DNA from: Boletus sp. NGJ
Taxonomy: Eukaryota > Basidiomycota > Agaricomycetes > Boletales > Boletaceae
Reading direction: 5' to 3'
DNA length: 64,000 bases
Assembly: GCA_019096195.1 (NCBI GenBank)
Contig: JAGTXK010000229.1
Coordinates: 248,001 to 312,000, forward strand
A program made the position numbers and the translations under genes. This document shows positions 50,131 through 63,022 of this stretch, in pieces. Position 1 is the stretch's first letter; each line of letters opens with the position of its first letter. The notes beneath the pieces are model-generated. The model ran no database searches. It was not told where the DNA came from and was given only the letters and a program-made list of their open reading frames with translations.

Positions 50131-51040
50131 TGCGCGGAGTTCAAGTTCTTGCGGGATTTCATGATCATAGGGCGTGAAGGGAAGTCTTTAACAGAAATTT
50201 CTCGAGACCACCTGGAATCTTGTATTTCGAAAGTGCGTCTCTGAAGTTTCATCCACCATTTGTTAACTTTCGAAGTTCAACTGCAAGGCCCTTGGCAAGG
50301 CCGGCGGCCGCTCCCCGCGGATCTGTGGCAGTGCATGTGCAGTCCACTCAGGTTTATTCCGCATGCGGATCATCCGTCCAATATTGTTGCTCCTCCTAAA
50401 GAGCGCGGAGGCTTTACGGATACTGCTGAAGACGGAGAGGCAGGCGCGGCCGTACAACTTCAAGATTTGAAACAGACAGTTTTCATCTCGGAATATCGTG
50501 GTGTGTGCTTTTTCTGAGTTGTGCGGGTCGGACTGGCAATGTGTCACTCCACGGCACAGCCCTGTGTCGTGTTTTCACTCCCTGCAGTCTTTGTATCGAT
50601 CCATGTCTTTGCACGGAGCGTGCCACTGCAACAACTGGATCTTCTTGTATATTGTCGATGTATAAAGCCTCACAGGATGTATTTCGTTAATTGGTTCCAT
50701 CGCTCGGTGAGTCTATCAGAGCCGGTGGTAAATATGTGCATCTTTTGAGCGCCGGTTGATAACCTCCCATCAGTATTCAATACTCGCCGGAATATCATGA
50801 TGATGTTCTTTGGCCACGGCCAACGTGGAGGAGTCTCCGTCTCGCCTGAACATGATGAGACTCTTGCACAGTCCATTTGACGGTATGTTTTTGCGTTTCA
50901 TACTATATGCGGCACGGATGACCAAGTTTATCTCCTCAACGAACCATGTCACACACATGTTCGCGACGATTTGGTGATCACCGAGCACTCCGAACGTAGA
51001 CGACCCCGACAACGGCCTCCACACCAAAGGGAAAAACTAA
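50131..51040. other. Intergenic, nothing recognised
   Basis: Small frames on both strands without family resemblance. Confidence 0.45.
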
Positions 51041-52200
51041 TGGATAGGTCAGACTAGCGTGTTGTTCCAGTTCTCTCATGCCACCTTGCTGCATTTTGGT
51101 TCGAGAGTCCATCATCCTCCACCCCTTGTCACAGCGGACAACAGACAAAGGGCCAAGACTCCATCACCCATCTTCCCCCGCCACAACGGACGACAGTAAC
51201 ACCTGCGGGCAACAAAAGAAAACACATCCACAATTCCATCGCTCGTCCACACCAGGAGATTGCGATATGGACAGTCCTCTAATATAATAGATGTTCTACC
51301 AAGGTCGGTGAAAAAACTATCAGCTCTACGTCCTTAGATTCAATATTCGCGATGTCGATCAGCAGTTACCCGCCCGAATTGATGGCCACATTCAGAGATA
51401 AGTTCCCCACCTCTCTCTCGCTGTTCTACTTCATTAACCCTTTCCTTGTGTCCTCGCCCTACAGCCTATGCCGCGAGCCTTGGACCTACACCACAATCCG
51501 AATGCAAAATTTTACACCGCTGGCACTCTTGGATCCAGGTTCCGCCAGGCTACCTCCCGATTAGGATCGCACAGTTTCTACAGGGGTAATCGGTCATCTG
51601 GCGAGAAGAACCTTTACCACTGGGTTATCCTCATCCCCACGTCGACCAGGCGCGGCAACTATTACGAGATCGGCGGTAGCCTACAAGGATGGGTATTTTA
51701 CGCAGCACGTTGTCCACAATCGTCACGTCAAGTGGGGCAAGGATGAGAAGGACATACATCTGGTCGGGTATGTCGCGCCGAGTTATCTGGAGGCTCTGGA
51801 GACGCATTTGTCGCTAGTTCCGATCCAGCAAGGGCGGGCGGGTTAGAACTGCCAGACTTGGGTGGTGGAGGCGTTGAACCACGCGCAGATGTATGCGGTG
51901 CAAATGGACTACGGTAAATGGGTCGAGCAGATGGACATCTTGGAGGTTGCGTGGAACGTTGGGGATGCCTAGTTGGCGTTTCCGGGGGCGTCGAGGGTGT
52001 ATGGGGGGATGAAAATGTGTATGAAAAGATAACATCGACGCGGAACGGGTATTTGCATTTATAGTACGAACCATCTTTCAAATGTATCGTGCTCTGTTGT
52101 CACATTCTAACATTGTCCTGGTAGTTCTGTAGTTCTCCTGGACATCTCATGCGCGAGGTGAGATGTGTGTGATTTTATTTTGTTCTAGATTCAGTGAGCC
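51040..52200 (+). pseudogene. DUF6914-like relic, copy 2 (most complete)
   Basis: A possible start at 51352 (MSISSYPPELMATF) is followed by PRALDLHHNPNAKFYT, YHWVILIPTSTRR, NYYEIGGSLQ, then after a one-base frameshift KDIHLVGYVAPSYLEALE, a TAG, NCQTWVVEALNHAQMY and WVEQMDILEVAWNVGDA. The YHW, Y.I.GS and NCQTWV order resembles DUF6914 proteins of unknown function; the assignment is from memory. A frameshift near 51690 and in-frame stops make it dead. The 5' part recurs in reverse at 61470-61770 and the whole in reverse at 55990-56690. Confidence 0.6.
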
Positions 52201-52216
52201 AGAGCTCTAGCACCTT

Positions 52217-52720
52217 TCATCGATTCCGAGCGGTGTTGACACCACCTACGGCTTTGATCATGACCAGCGTTACTATCACTGAGCTTGCCGCAACTTCGCA
52301 AATCCCGAAAGCCATGTGGTTGACTACCCGGCCAGTTTGAACGTTACGACAGCTGGCCTTTTCGAGTATGACAATGGCAAGAGGAAAATGCAACACAAGG
52401 CGAGGAAATAGACTTGCGAAGGAGACCGCCACAGAGCAGGATAGGATGTGATTCTCACTCTCCCGGAAACCCATTTCGTGGCTCCAGAACTGAATGACAT
52501 TAGCAACCGCCAAAATCGGCTGTTCTGTACAACTTCGGTGGTTAACCATAGTACTATTGCGACCCCGCAGTTTTCGAGGACTGTGCACATAGTAAATCCA
52601 AATACAGACATCCGATCGTATTGGTATCCTGGTTTACACATGCGTACGAAATTCGTCCATCTTTGTAAAGTCAATTTCAGTGCTTCTGTAAGAATGGATC
52701 GACGAACTTCAAGTTCATAT
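52217..52720 (-). other. Hydrophobic open frames, unrecognised
   Basis: Overlapping minus-strand frames of 116 and 123 codons contain hydrophobic stretches (YFLALCCIFLLPL; LVLHFPLAIVILE). They could be exons of another small membrane protein or chance; no motif fits a family I know. Confidence 0.3.
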
Positions 52721-52767
52721 GTCTGATCTTCGACAGAACTGCCAGTGTTCTTTCTCGGTACGGTCTA

Positions 52768-54400
52768 CTAGTACACAAACCACAGACTCATCAATGAATA
52801 GCCGGAACCTGCGTCTGATGCAAGGACACTCTTACCGTGTCCGTGTGTGATTCTGTCTGTGCCAGGGTTTGTATGACTTTGTGATGGTTGGTCACCTGGT
52901 TGTCCCGATTGCATATCTGACGCCACGTCGTCCGAGTCCCAGACAATGGCCGTCATATTTTGATCAGATTTGTTTCTGAGAATGAGCCGGTGGTTGAGGG
53001 ATGCTAGCAGACAATTTGAATAACTGTATGTCTCTCAGTACACATGACAGTGGTGAAAGATGTTGATAACGCACAGTTTCGATGTGACATAAAACCTAGG
53101 AGAGTGTCAGCAATGACAGTGCAGTCACTTCTTAGAAAACTTACACGGCGATGTAAGACATCCATGTACGAGTCGTGTATCTAAGAATGAGCTCCACGAG
53201 TGTAGCTACAGTCGTCACAAGACCGGTTTCTATGGTGAATCTTGTTAACTTGACCAGGATGGATTTGCTGCCAGTGGTGATGAAGCGAGTTTCGGAAGGA
53301 CGGAGCTGAGTAACATAATGAGCGATGAATCCGGGAAAGAGAGGACAAGCAGACGTACGCTTAGTACCATACAGATTGTAATTGCCAAATCGCACACAAT
53401 GGTACTTGCTTCCCAGGTCTGCCGGATGTCTGGGTTCTAGATGGCTCGACTCGGAAACAGTGAGTTGTGCACTCACCACAAACATTGCGAAGTAGATAAT
53501 TATATGGGGAAGTTGCTGATCCTTGGCATATGAGAAACTGAACATTGAAGGGAAAAGGCCATCCTGTGGCAGAGTTCTAGCTAGTTAATGGTATTTACCG
53601 AGCAAGCTTGACTTACAACAAATGAAAGATAGGTGATGCTCCCAAGTTGAAGTAGGGAGAACTGGAAAAAAAAAAAAGTTACCTCGAGTTTTTGACAACC
53701 CAGAGGATCCCATATATCACCATCATAATAAGAAGTGGGAGCAAGCGGAATTTTCGCATGGTTGATATTCTCCAACAATAGAAGCCATGAACCAATGTAG
53801 TCACTGCTCTCGGTGGTTGGCTGTAGAACTACTTGAACCAATCTGTTACTCACCAAGGCTGGAAATGGGTGCTAGAATCACAGGTGAGAATATCTGTATG
53901 GATGGAGCAATAGACGCAGGCTCTTGGGTTTCCGACACCCAAAACCCAGAAAATGTAAATGCGGTAATCAATGTTTCCAGCAGAAAAACAACTGTCACTG
54001 GGAGGGGATTATTTGCTGCTCCATGAGGAACAGCTATAGTGATCACCTAAAATCTTGATGGCTCTCTGGTCTTCTGTGAACCTAGTATAATATATATCTG
54101 TAAAGAGTTAACAGTGCAGGTGGAGACCTGTTAGGGCACATACAGGCCTGGACGACAAAGGCTCCCATAAGGCCGAAGCTGAGAGTGTATCCAATGACCT
54201 GTATATCGTGGAGTGTCAGAACTAGTAACACAAATAAAAAGACAAAGGGCAGACATAGGGTCCGTTGCTCATACAACCGGGAGATTTAGAACATAGATGC
54301 GGCGAGGCAGTAGCTAACTCACGTCTCGGCCTGCGTATACGTCACGGCACTGAATGTCATGGATTAGGCAAAAGTTGTCCTAGAACCCAGAAATTACGCA
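52768..54400 (-). CDS. DUF6534-type membrane protein (model incomplete)
   Basis: Minus-strand exons in order: VIGYTLSFGLMGAFVVQA (about 54190), YIYYTRFTEDQRAIKIL (54095), TVVFLLETLITAFTFSGFW (54000), a poorly matching middle (53860-53580), LVKLTRFTIETGLVTTVATL (53240), FYVTSKLCVI and YSNCLLASLNHRLILR (53090-52985), and a polar tail to a stop at 52768. The order and spacing fit DUF6534 proteins, polytopic fungal membrane proteins of unknown role. Splicing between the first three exons restores sense. The middle part, beside an A run at about 53668-53680, may be broken, so the gene could be a pseudogene. Confidence 0.6.
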
Positions 54401-54649
54401 CCTCATTATCAGTGTCAAGTTTCTGAAGGCAAGTTGTGTGGGCCTTTTTGTGTGCACGGGTAATTTCAATCAGTCACTGGCCGTGGTCATGGTTTGGAAA
54501 ATATAAGGTCACCGGTTGTGTATACGTGCGTACAATTGCTGTGCGCATGCATGTTGGATGAGTAACTTGCTTCCCATGCCTGCCAAAGTCCCAGAGGAAC
54601 GTCCGATGCTACCGACAATTTTATCCCATGCCCGGTTCTAATATTGTCT

Positions 54650-55700
54650 TTACAGTGCACCAACTGCCGATGGGCACGGCGTGATTCCGTCGTGACACGA
54701 TATTCTTCTTGGAACGGTACTAGTGGAGCCCACAACATCATTACAGGCCGGATCCGGAGCCGTGCCAGTGAGCACTCTCATTGTCATTTTCTAATTATTG
54801 TACTGGCAGTGCCTCCACAGACTCTAGCACAAATCTACAGAGACCTTTCTGCCAGTGAGAGCGCTCGTACGAGTGGCCAGCATCGTTCCAGTATATGGGA
54901 TCAATCAATCCGATTCAGAAGAACGTGTCCTCGGAGCTTGAAGGGTCCTAGGAGCACACCAGGTCTGATCCGACTTTCTTAGCACAGCAATTGGCGGAGA
55001 GACAAATAGACAAGCCGGAGCGATATACGGATAGAAAGAATCATGATAGTAATACGGGAGTGTTTGTACCATTGGCCGCTAAGACGAGATGTACAGACTA
55101 GCGAGAACATGGCCCTTCCGATATCGATATGGACCGGCGGCGTGGGGGGAAGAAGAGAGAACTCGGCTGCGGGGCACCACCAGATGCGTGATTGAGATGG
55201 ATGTATCGTCTGAAGCAAGATCACGATGAGGAGACAACCTCGTCCGAGAGTTCCCCCAATGTGATGGCGAGATCTCTTGTCACGTCCATCGACTTTGCGC
55301 GCGATGACATTTCTGGGACACCTTTTGTGTTTGACAACGGGATGTGAAAGGGAGACCGATCGACTAAGACAACGAGAGCATCGCGGCCATACTTGCTTGC
55401 ATTCATAATGATGACAGGGCCCTCGCGGGCTGCCGCGGCCACCTGAAGAGCGAGGGGAAAAGGAAATGGGAGAGACCAGGCAACCCGCGGACCCGGATTC
55501 TCAGGCTGGTCACAACTCTTTGCAATCCAACGTTGAGACGACACACCCGATCATGCTGATCTGCACCAGGTGATTTAAGGGCAGTTCGAATGAGCAAGGT
55601 CTGCTGTGTGAATTCGTCCGCCAACATCTTTCAAGCAGCTCCAGACGCAATGAATAACATCATGAAGCGAGGGATGGAGGCGAGTGAGCTGGTCACAAAA
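54650..55700 (-). pseudogene. TPR-CHAT protein relic 2
   Basis: Minus strand: KMLADEFTQQTL, ADQHDRVCRLNVGLQRVV, RGLPGLSHFLFPSL, AAAREGPVIIMNASKYGRD, then SRIWWCPAAEFSLLPP (55180), which corresponds to the IWWCP.GPL.FLP turn inside the CHAT domain. Frameshifts separate the pieces and the catalytic end is missing. Confidence 0.8.
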
Positions 55701-55989
55701 GACTCCGGAGGCAACCTTGCTCTAGAAGCGCGATCGCATCTGTCGGAGAATGGTTATGAAGACACTGATTCAAAAATCGTGCACTCGCATGGTTTGTGAG
55801 ATCGAAGCTTCACTTACCTCCCGACGGATTTTGTGGTGGAAGCAGGCCAGACCGCCGCACGCTTAGCTGTTACACGAATGACTAGCGTTCAGTATCGCGG
55901 ATGGTATATATATTAGTTACGGGACCTAAGTGAGCCAGCATACTTACATGGGTAGCAATTTAGACCACGGTGTGTGACAGAGCTGGCTC

Positions 55990-56690
55990 TCTGGATCTAG
56001 AGCAATATATATCTCACCTCGCGCATGAGATGTCCAGGAGAACTACAGAAATACCAGGACAATGTTAGAATGTGAAAACAGCGCACGATACATTTGAGGG
56101 ATGCTTCATACTGTAAATGCCCGTTCCGAGTCGATGTTATCTTTTCGTACACAATTTCATCCCTCCATACACCCTCGACGCCCCCGGAAACGCCAACTAG
56201 GCATCCCCCACATTCCACACAGCTTCCAAAACGTCTATCTGCTCGACCCATTTACCGATTTCCATTCATACATCTGCGTGTGGTTGCAGAGCCTCCAGAT
56301 ACCTCGGCGCAATATACCCGACCAGATGTATGTCCTTCTCATCCTTGTTTCATTTGACGTGACGCTTTTGGACAACGTGCTGTGTAAAATACCCATCCTG
56401 TAGGCTACCGCCGATCTCGTAATAGTTGCCCACCCCGCGCCTGGTCGACGTGGGGATGAGGATAACCCAGTGGTAAAGGTTCTTCTCGCCAGATGACCGA
56501 TTACCCCTGTAGAAACTGTGCGATCCTAATCGGGAGGTAGCCCGGCGGAACCTGGATCCAAGAGTGCCAGCGGTGTAAAATTTTGTATTTGGGTTGTGGT
56601 ATAGGTCCAAGGCTCGCGGCATAGGCTGTGGGGCCAGGACACAAGGAAATGTGTATAGATTTGATGAAGGTAATATTCTGGCGAGCTCAA
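55990..56690 (-). pseudogene. DUF6914-like relic, copy 3
   Basis: Minus-strand copy of 51430-52200: PRALDLYHNPNTKFYTAG, YHWVILIPTSTRRGVG, NYYEIGGSLQDGYF, VGYIAPRYLEALQ. It then skips the NCQTWV part, a deletion of about 70 bp relative to copy 2, and resumes at KWVEQIDVLE. The 3' flank matches copy 2 to about 55990. Confidence 0.6.
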
Positions 56691-57255
56691 TCATCATGCA
56701 TCAAGACTCAAGCCAATGCCACGAGGTAATATGAGACTGCAAGATATGCATGACCCAGCATGATATCTACATGCATCGCGTCGGGTCACCTGGATCCAGG
56801 CATCTCATCTTCTGTACCTGAGCTACAACACACCATCCATAAGGGTACCCTGAACGCAATGAGAGCATCAGCTGATCTTCGCTAATGTAGCGCTGTGAGT
56901 GTAAGAATGTAAGCTAAAGGAAATGACGCGCACCGTTACGTGGACCCTCGTAGCCGAGGGTTGAGATGGATCATTCCCTTGTTGCGCCTAACGAAATGGG
57001 AGCTGTCGTGACGAGTTCTACCATCGACAAGAAAAAACGCACCGGGCCTGCTTCGTTCGCGCCCGCAGAACCTTGTCCACTGCGCGAGGCGTCCTTTTTC
57101 GAATGCTTGGGAACAGTAGCCTTGGCAGCTGATTTATGCTGTAAAGTGTGATGACTCCCTGCACACAAACTCGAGACACAACGAACCTCGGGCTCTTCCC
57201 ACGATGTCGCGACTGTTCGCTAGAATGATATGTTAGACAAACTACATCCGATCGT

Positions 57256-59057
57256 CTATCGAGGAAGCGTACTCACTGGCCTGCGTTGACCTGCAGCCAT
57301 CCACGAAGGTCCCTTTGTGGCATTGACTCTTGCTGGCGAGCGAGAAGGGGATCGAGGATCAGCGGGCTCGCGCGACTTTCCGAAAAGTCGAGCAGGCCTG
57401 GGTGAAGTCGGGCCCCTGTTACTCTTCCACTGTAGCAACTTTCTAAAAATGAAAATGGAGTGGCCCCGGGCCCGGGGTGACTCGACACTGTCCAAATTTT
57501 CGTCTGCATGTACCTCTGGAGTAGAGGTCACTGGTGGGCAATCTAATGGTTGGGATACGGGATGAGATGAGCCAACTGGTGGTAATTCATCCTCCTGGCC
57601 ATCAGCAGAGGATGCCAGGGACAATTGCTCCAGGAGTGTCAACGTGGTAGGAGGAGGAGAATAACAAGTGACCACCAACCTCGTCGTAGTCGAATTGAGC
57701 AGGGGTACTCGACGACACGTCGAGCTATGCTATCATGAGCGCTCAGTTAAAGGGGAAAGAAACAAACTGATACCTCGAGGAGATCGCTATTATCGCCTTT
57801 GTCACGTCTCTTGGATTTAACTCGACTGGATTCCCCAGGAGCTTCCTGTTGTATGTACACAATGACAGTCAGCATAACTATTTTGGTGACGGAATGACGA
57901 AATCCTACTGGGGTAGAGCTAGATACTTTGCCGTCGTGGTCGGCCGATGTCGAGGGCTGCTCATCTGGTTGAATTTTGTCGCGAGTAGAAATCTACATAT
58001 TTTGTGAATGTGGGAGATGGAACAGGGCTTATTCAACATGCAAGGAGTTTAAAGGCACAAATACCTACATTAAATGGACCATACCACTTTGGGAGAATTT
58101 TGCCGAGATCACGAATGGCGATTTTCCCGTCATATCGTCCAGTCGCAAGGTAGGTACTGTCTGGTGAGATGGCGACTGACCATATCAGCTCGCCGTCCTC
58201 AATGACAGGGCAAATGCGAGCCAGTGTCGATGTGTCCAGGAGAGAGATGGAATGGCCTGCAAAGGTAACAATGAATCTGCCATTCGTGGCCATGGCGATA
58301 GAGCGGACGACGTCGTTGTCGCTGTCATGAAGAATTTGTGATTCAGCATGTTGGGTCCCAGTGGAGGCGTCAAATGCCTTGATTTTGTTGTCGCAGGATG
58401 CAGCAAAAACTTGCCGACCATCGCTTGACCACGCAAGCGGAGTGATCGCACCCGACAAAGGCATGTTAGCATTGATGGCGATGAGCTGGTCACCAGTATG
58501 ACTGTCGAAAATGCGGACAGACCGCCCATAGCAGGCAGTGGCGATTCGGTCGCCACTGGGGGAGAATCGAATTCCATTGACATCGTTGTCATGTTTGAGT
58601 GGGCCAACGAGTCGCTGCCCGCTTGTGATACTCCAAATGTTCGCTTCCATGGCGTGCCGAGTCGCGGTGGCAAACCTGGCGGAATCAGGAGAGATGTCCA
58701 CCGCATCCACCGTGGTTTCGCCTTCCACGCTGATGACCTTTTCTTCCATCTCACCGTCCCATACGCTTGCCCCCTTCTGATAAATCCCACAAACTATCCA
58801 CTTGTAATCCCTCGAACCAGAAATGGCTATTATGGTCATTTCCGTTTGCTTTCCGACATCTTCACCGTCTGAAAGCCGCCATTGTCGAATCTCATTGCCA
58901 CCGCCTAAAACACGCTTTCCGTCGGGGTGGAACGCAACTGCGTTTACATAGCCAGACCTACGGGTCTCAAGTACTAATGTTGGGTCTTACCAAATTGTTA
59001 GCATCGCGCAGTTCACTGCTCAGAACTGCTACACCGACCGGTATTCGTCGACGACAT
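57256..59057 (-). CDS. WD40-repeat protein with disordered C-terminal tail
   Basis: Exon 1 is 19 nt (59039-59057, MSSTNT), joined through a 65-nt intron to an exon from 58973 (VLETRRSGYVNAVAFHPDG). Six or more WD40 repeats follow to about 58080 (WRLSDGEDVG, NIWSITSGQRL, VRIFDSHTGDQL, IKAFDASTGTQ, IAIRDLGKI). Such proteins act as scaffolds; no partner domain (NACHT, F-box) is visible. Short exons near 57980, 57830 and 57770 encode charged sequence (RVKSKRRDKGD), then a Ser/Pro-rich exon to about 57256, and further exons may reach 56971. Downstream exon borders are approximate. Paralogue of the gene at 63023. Confidence 0.75.
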
Positions 59058-60229
59058 TCTCACCAATGGTACACAGTCGTGGAGTTTGAAGAGTTAAAAC
59101 GAGGTGTTTCGGTTACTCGTGATGCGCAAGAAACACGCTTCCTTATTTTCAGTCTGTTCACACAGGTGCCACGTGTCTTTGGCGCTTATACTTACTCGGA
59201 TCCTAGCTACATGGCCCTTATCCTGGCATTTGCGAATGTTCGTCACATCTCGACTGCAGCGACGAGGCCTTAAACCAACACGCGACACACCCCGCACAAA
59301 ACCCAACATGTTTCCGTAAAAAGCACAGTCAAACTCCTGTCGAACGTACGTGTGCGCAGGCTGGTCGGTCTCGTGCTCCCTGCATGTTTCCGGAGCTCGA
59401 GCAGCTGTGCTCACGCAGCGTCGTTGATGTTAGCAATGCCCTCGGACGATCGATAGCGGCGTTCAGGGAAGCACAATCTCGCAGCCGTGCAAATTTACCG
59501 TTCCTTCATTCCGCCCCCCATCCGCTGTAGATGCACTCTGTGTAGATGGCAATGCAGGAAACGTGCATCCACCATTTCTGTCGCCTCGGGCACTGACCAC
59601 CTACAGTCGAATATGAATACTGCTACCAAGCCTTCAGTTTAACTCTCCCTTGATGGATGATTCCGAGTCTGGGGAGGATGACAATGTTAATGGCGATGGC
59701 GAACCCGCCCCCCTGGTAGGAAATGGACAATAACACGCCACATCAACGGCACTCGCGCATGTTCCGATGACGAACATGCTTTTGTATCTCTCTGGCTATT
59801 GGCCCACCGCTGCTGACGCCTATCTTCTGGGATCAGAACTCAATCAAGGACCTTGATTCGACGCGGAAGGAATGCGACGTAGAAGAGGACCAACCGTTTT
59901 CTATTCCTACGGTGTTTGCGCACTCTCTTTTTCGGTTTCTCTCCATATCCCCATCTGCGAGCAAGGAGATTATCACGGCAATCAACAGTCCGCATCTACA
60001 GCGGGTCGTTGAATCCAGCAGTGACGTGCCCGCCGAGGGGCCTGACAACGACCAGGATCGCGTGAATGCTATTTGGTTAGTCAGTGCTCCGGATAACGAG
60101 CTGGATGAACTCTCTGGGGCACCCAAGCCATGTGTCAGGTCACTCTCTGACCGGACTGTACCTGCCCCCGTCCAGAGGAACGTGAAACATCCCACATCGT
60201 TTACCGCGCTGTCCCAACCTCCTGAAAAG
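59058..60229. other. Mostly unrecognised; one open frame of unknown meaning
   Basis: 59912-60277 is open on the plus strand for 121 codons (acidic, with PAEGPDNDQDR) and runs toward the CHAT relic in a different frame. It may be part of the lost N-terminal region of that gene. Nothing else is recognised. Confidence 0.35.
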
Positions 60230-61370
60230 TCGGACGCAGCTGGAAAAACAGCTGGTAGAGTTTCGCAAAGCACTTGATTCACCTGGTGCACATCAGCATG
60301 ATCGGGTGTGCTGTCTCAACGCTGAATTACAAAGAGTCGTGACCAAAATCCGCGGGTTGCCTGGTCTATCCCGTTTCCTTCTCCCCTCGCTCTTCCCCGA
60401 TCTCCAACAGGTAGCCTGTGAGGGTCCTGTCATCATCGTGAATGCGAACAAGTATGGCTATGATGCTCTCGTTGCCTTAGTTGACCGACATCCCCTTCAT
60501 ATTCCATTGTCGATCACAAAGGAAGGTGTCTGCGAAATGTCAACGAAGCTCGATGCAAAGTCAATGGACGTGACAAAAGGTCTCTCGATCATGTTGCGGG
60601 AGCTCTCACTGGACGAGGTCGTCTGCCCCATTGTGAAATTTCTCCGAGAGACGATCTGGCCACCCATCTCAATCTCGCATCTGGTGGTGTCCCACTGCCG
60701 AGTTCTCTCTTCTTCCCCTTCGCGCCGCCTGTCCATTTAGGAAGGGCCAACAGAATCTATATCCCCACCCTTACTGCCCTCATTCATGCTAGACGGCACG
60801 ATCTCCTGCGTTCTACATCAAAGGGAAACACTTGTTTGGTATAGGCCAAGCTCAAGCTAAAGGCGAGAATCCACTCGTTTCGGTTGACGCTGAACTGGCC
60901 AACATTGGTCAGCGCGTTGATGGCCTCGCCACGTTCACCCACATCGAGGGTAAAGAGTCCTGTATTGCCCGGGTCACCGAGGAACTTATGAAAAAACGAA
61001 CGGGTGCACCTTGCATGTCATGGTCTCCCCAACTGGAAACAGCCATTCGAGTCTGCGTTCGCTCTCCACAACGGGCGCTTCAAGGTCATTCGGTGTGAGC
61101 TACAGAACGCTCAGTTTGCATATCTATCCGCTTGTCATACGACTGTCGGAGATGAGGAAGTCCTGACGAAGTTATTCATCTGGCGTCGGTGATGTAGTTC
61201 GCCGGATTTTGTTCTGTGATCGGAACGACGTGGGCGGTGGACGATGGTGAGACGTGAGACGAACAAGACCACCTCGATATTTTGACAGCATCAAGGACGA
61301 GTCCGGTCGTCTGGATTATATGCGCGCAGAGTTGGTGCTGAACAGGACGATGGAAAAATTGGTGCATATA
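60230..61370 (+). pseudogene. TPR-CHAT protein relic 3 with catalytic motifs
   Basis: Plus strand: RTQLEKQLVEFRKALDSP, RVVTKIRGLPGLSRFLLP, EGPVIIVNANKYGYDALV, MLRELSLDEVVCPIVKFL, then after stops and frameshifts HLACHGLPNWKQPFESAF (catalytic His region), QNAQFAYLSACHTTVGDEE (catalytic Cys region) and FCSVIGTTWAVDDGET. CHAT domains are caspase-like proteases fused to TPRs. Both catalytic motifs survive but the frame is broken several times between 60700 and 61200. The most complete of the three relics. Confidence 0.85.
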
Positions 61371-61469
61371 CATATCGGCCTAGTCCTCTACTCACTTGCT
61401 GTAGTTGTTGTTCGTAGTTGCTATTCGATCTGCTATCAAATATTTCAGAACCCGTGAGGCGGTATTGTA

Positions 61470-61770
61470 TGAAACCTCAGGTCCGTGCGCCTGCATTCGT
61501 AGGCACGCGACCTCTCCGCTCACAGCGGGGACACAAGGAAAAGGTGGACGAGGCGGAACAGCGAGAGATGGGGAACTTACCCCTGAATGTGGCCATCAAC
61601 TCAGGTGGGTAACTGCTGATCGACATCGCGAATATTGAATATGAGGATGTAGAACTGATGGTTTTTCGCCGACCTTGGTAGAACATCAACTATATTGAAG
61701 GACTGTCCATCATGATGTCTCTTCTCCGTTGTGACAAGGGAATGTGGATGATGGACTCTCGAGTCGCTGC
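61470..61770 (-). repeat. 5' part of a DUF6914-like unit
   Basis: Reverse complement of 51280-51440, with MSISSYPPELMATF again and the upstream TTCTACCAAGGTCGG. The rest of that unit is not present here. Confidence 0.65.
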
Positions 61771-62940
61771 CATTAGCTCAAATTTTCTGTGAAGGATGTG
61801 ATATCCATCAAGCTGTGGACATCATCATTGATTAAACTGAAAGAACGCACTAGTTTGACTTATCCGTTGGTTTTTCCTATCTTCAGTGTAGATGCCATTG
61901 TCGCATTGTCGAGAGAGCACATGTTTGTAGTGATGATCGCCGGGGTGACCGATAACCGCAAAAACCAAAACGGTGATCTAACCAACTCACCAACTCTGCT
62001 TCGATTGGTTTCAATCACAGCACTGGGCAAGAGTCCAATTGAACAAGAGACGCTTTTCCGCATCGTGAATGAGGCTCTCCGCTGGTGTTCCAAGACGATG
62101 ACAGGGTCATGATCCATTGGTCGCAGTAGGACGTAACCCGAACATTTTAACTTCCCGAATAGAGGGATGTTAATCGTTCCATCTTTCCAGCCTTTGTCAC
62201 AGGCGTTACCTCTGCCACAGTCACCAATACGACTTCTGCACCAGCTTTCGTGATAGTCGCGAGAACGGGAAGGGACCCACAATAGCACAAACTAAGACTG
62301 GGTGATCCCTCTGCGAAATCAGGCTGCGTCATAATAGTCAGTGAATCATTCAAACGAAGACATTCGTATCTCGATCGCTGGCTGAAGCTGGAGAAGCGGC
62401 ACGACGAATGGTTAAAAGGTCGGCGAAGTTGTAAAGTGACTGTGTGCAATGTAGTGCTTCTAATGCTGGCGATGTGCGGTCTCCACTGATTGGAACACCT
62501 TCTCAGTTGCGGGTGCGCAGGCATCGATTAAGAAATCGAACACACACTCAGTCCAATCTTGGAGCAAGGCTCTTCGGCTTGCTATGCGGTTAAAGAAGCG
62601 TCGTACGCCTCGGCGGTAGGAAGTATGGTCGTCAAAAGCTTGGATAAATTTGATTTGCGTGTTTTTACCCTCGGATACATAAGGCGATGAGGAGGTCGTC
62701 ATCATCCAGGCGTGCGAAAGTAACGTTGCACCACGAGTCCATATTGAAAGGGTGTCCACGAGGTATTCATCGGGATTGTCGTTTTGTAGGGGGCCTGGGC
62801 CTACGTAGCAATTCAGACTCCATATGTAAGCGAACCTACGAGTCAATGTCCAGTTGTGATGTCCCAGGCACAAGTGGTCGTGTGATTTGGGTATAATAAG
62901 CGCTGAGATGGTGCTGTATGCATTGGTCTATTTCAAGTGA
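61771..62940. other. Unrecognised stretch with a 137-codon minus frame
   Basis: The minus frame 62460-62873 (MCLGHHNWTLTRRF) has no family I recognise. Other frames are short. Confidence 0.35.
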
Positions 62941-62950
62941 GGACAACGTG

Positions 62951-62957
62951 TATAAAT
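62951..62957 (+). promoter_or_regulatory. Probable TATA box of the second WD40 gene
   Basis: TATAAAT about 70 bp before the ATG at 63023. Confidence 0.5.
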
Positions 62958-63022
62958 GCGAGGCATACAGACCACAGCTTGTTCATTGACTCCCTCCCTT
63001 GCTCCGCTACATTGTCCGACCA

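Noticed and set aside
57256-59057. An NLR-type receptor ending in WD40 repeats
   Set aside because: The WD40 exon is preceded by only a 19-nt first exon and no P-loop or NACHT motif was found upstream to 59640.
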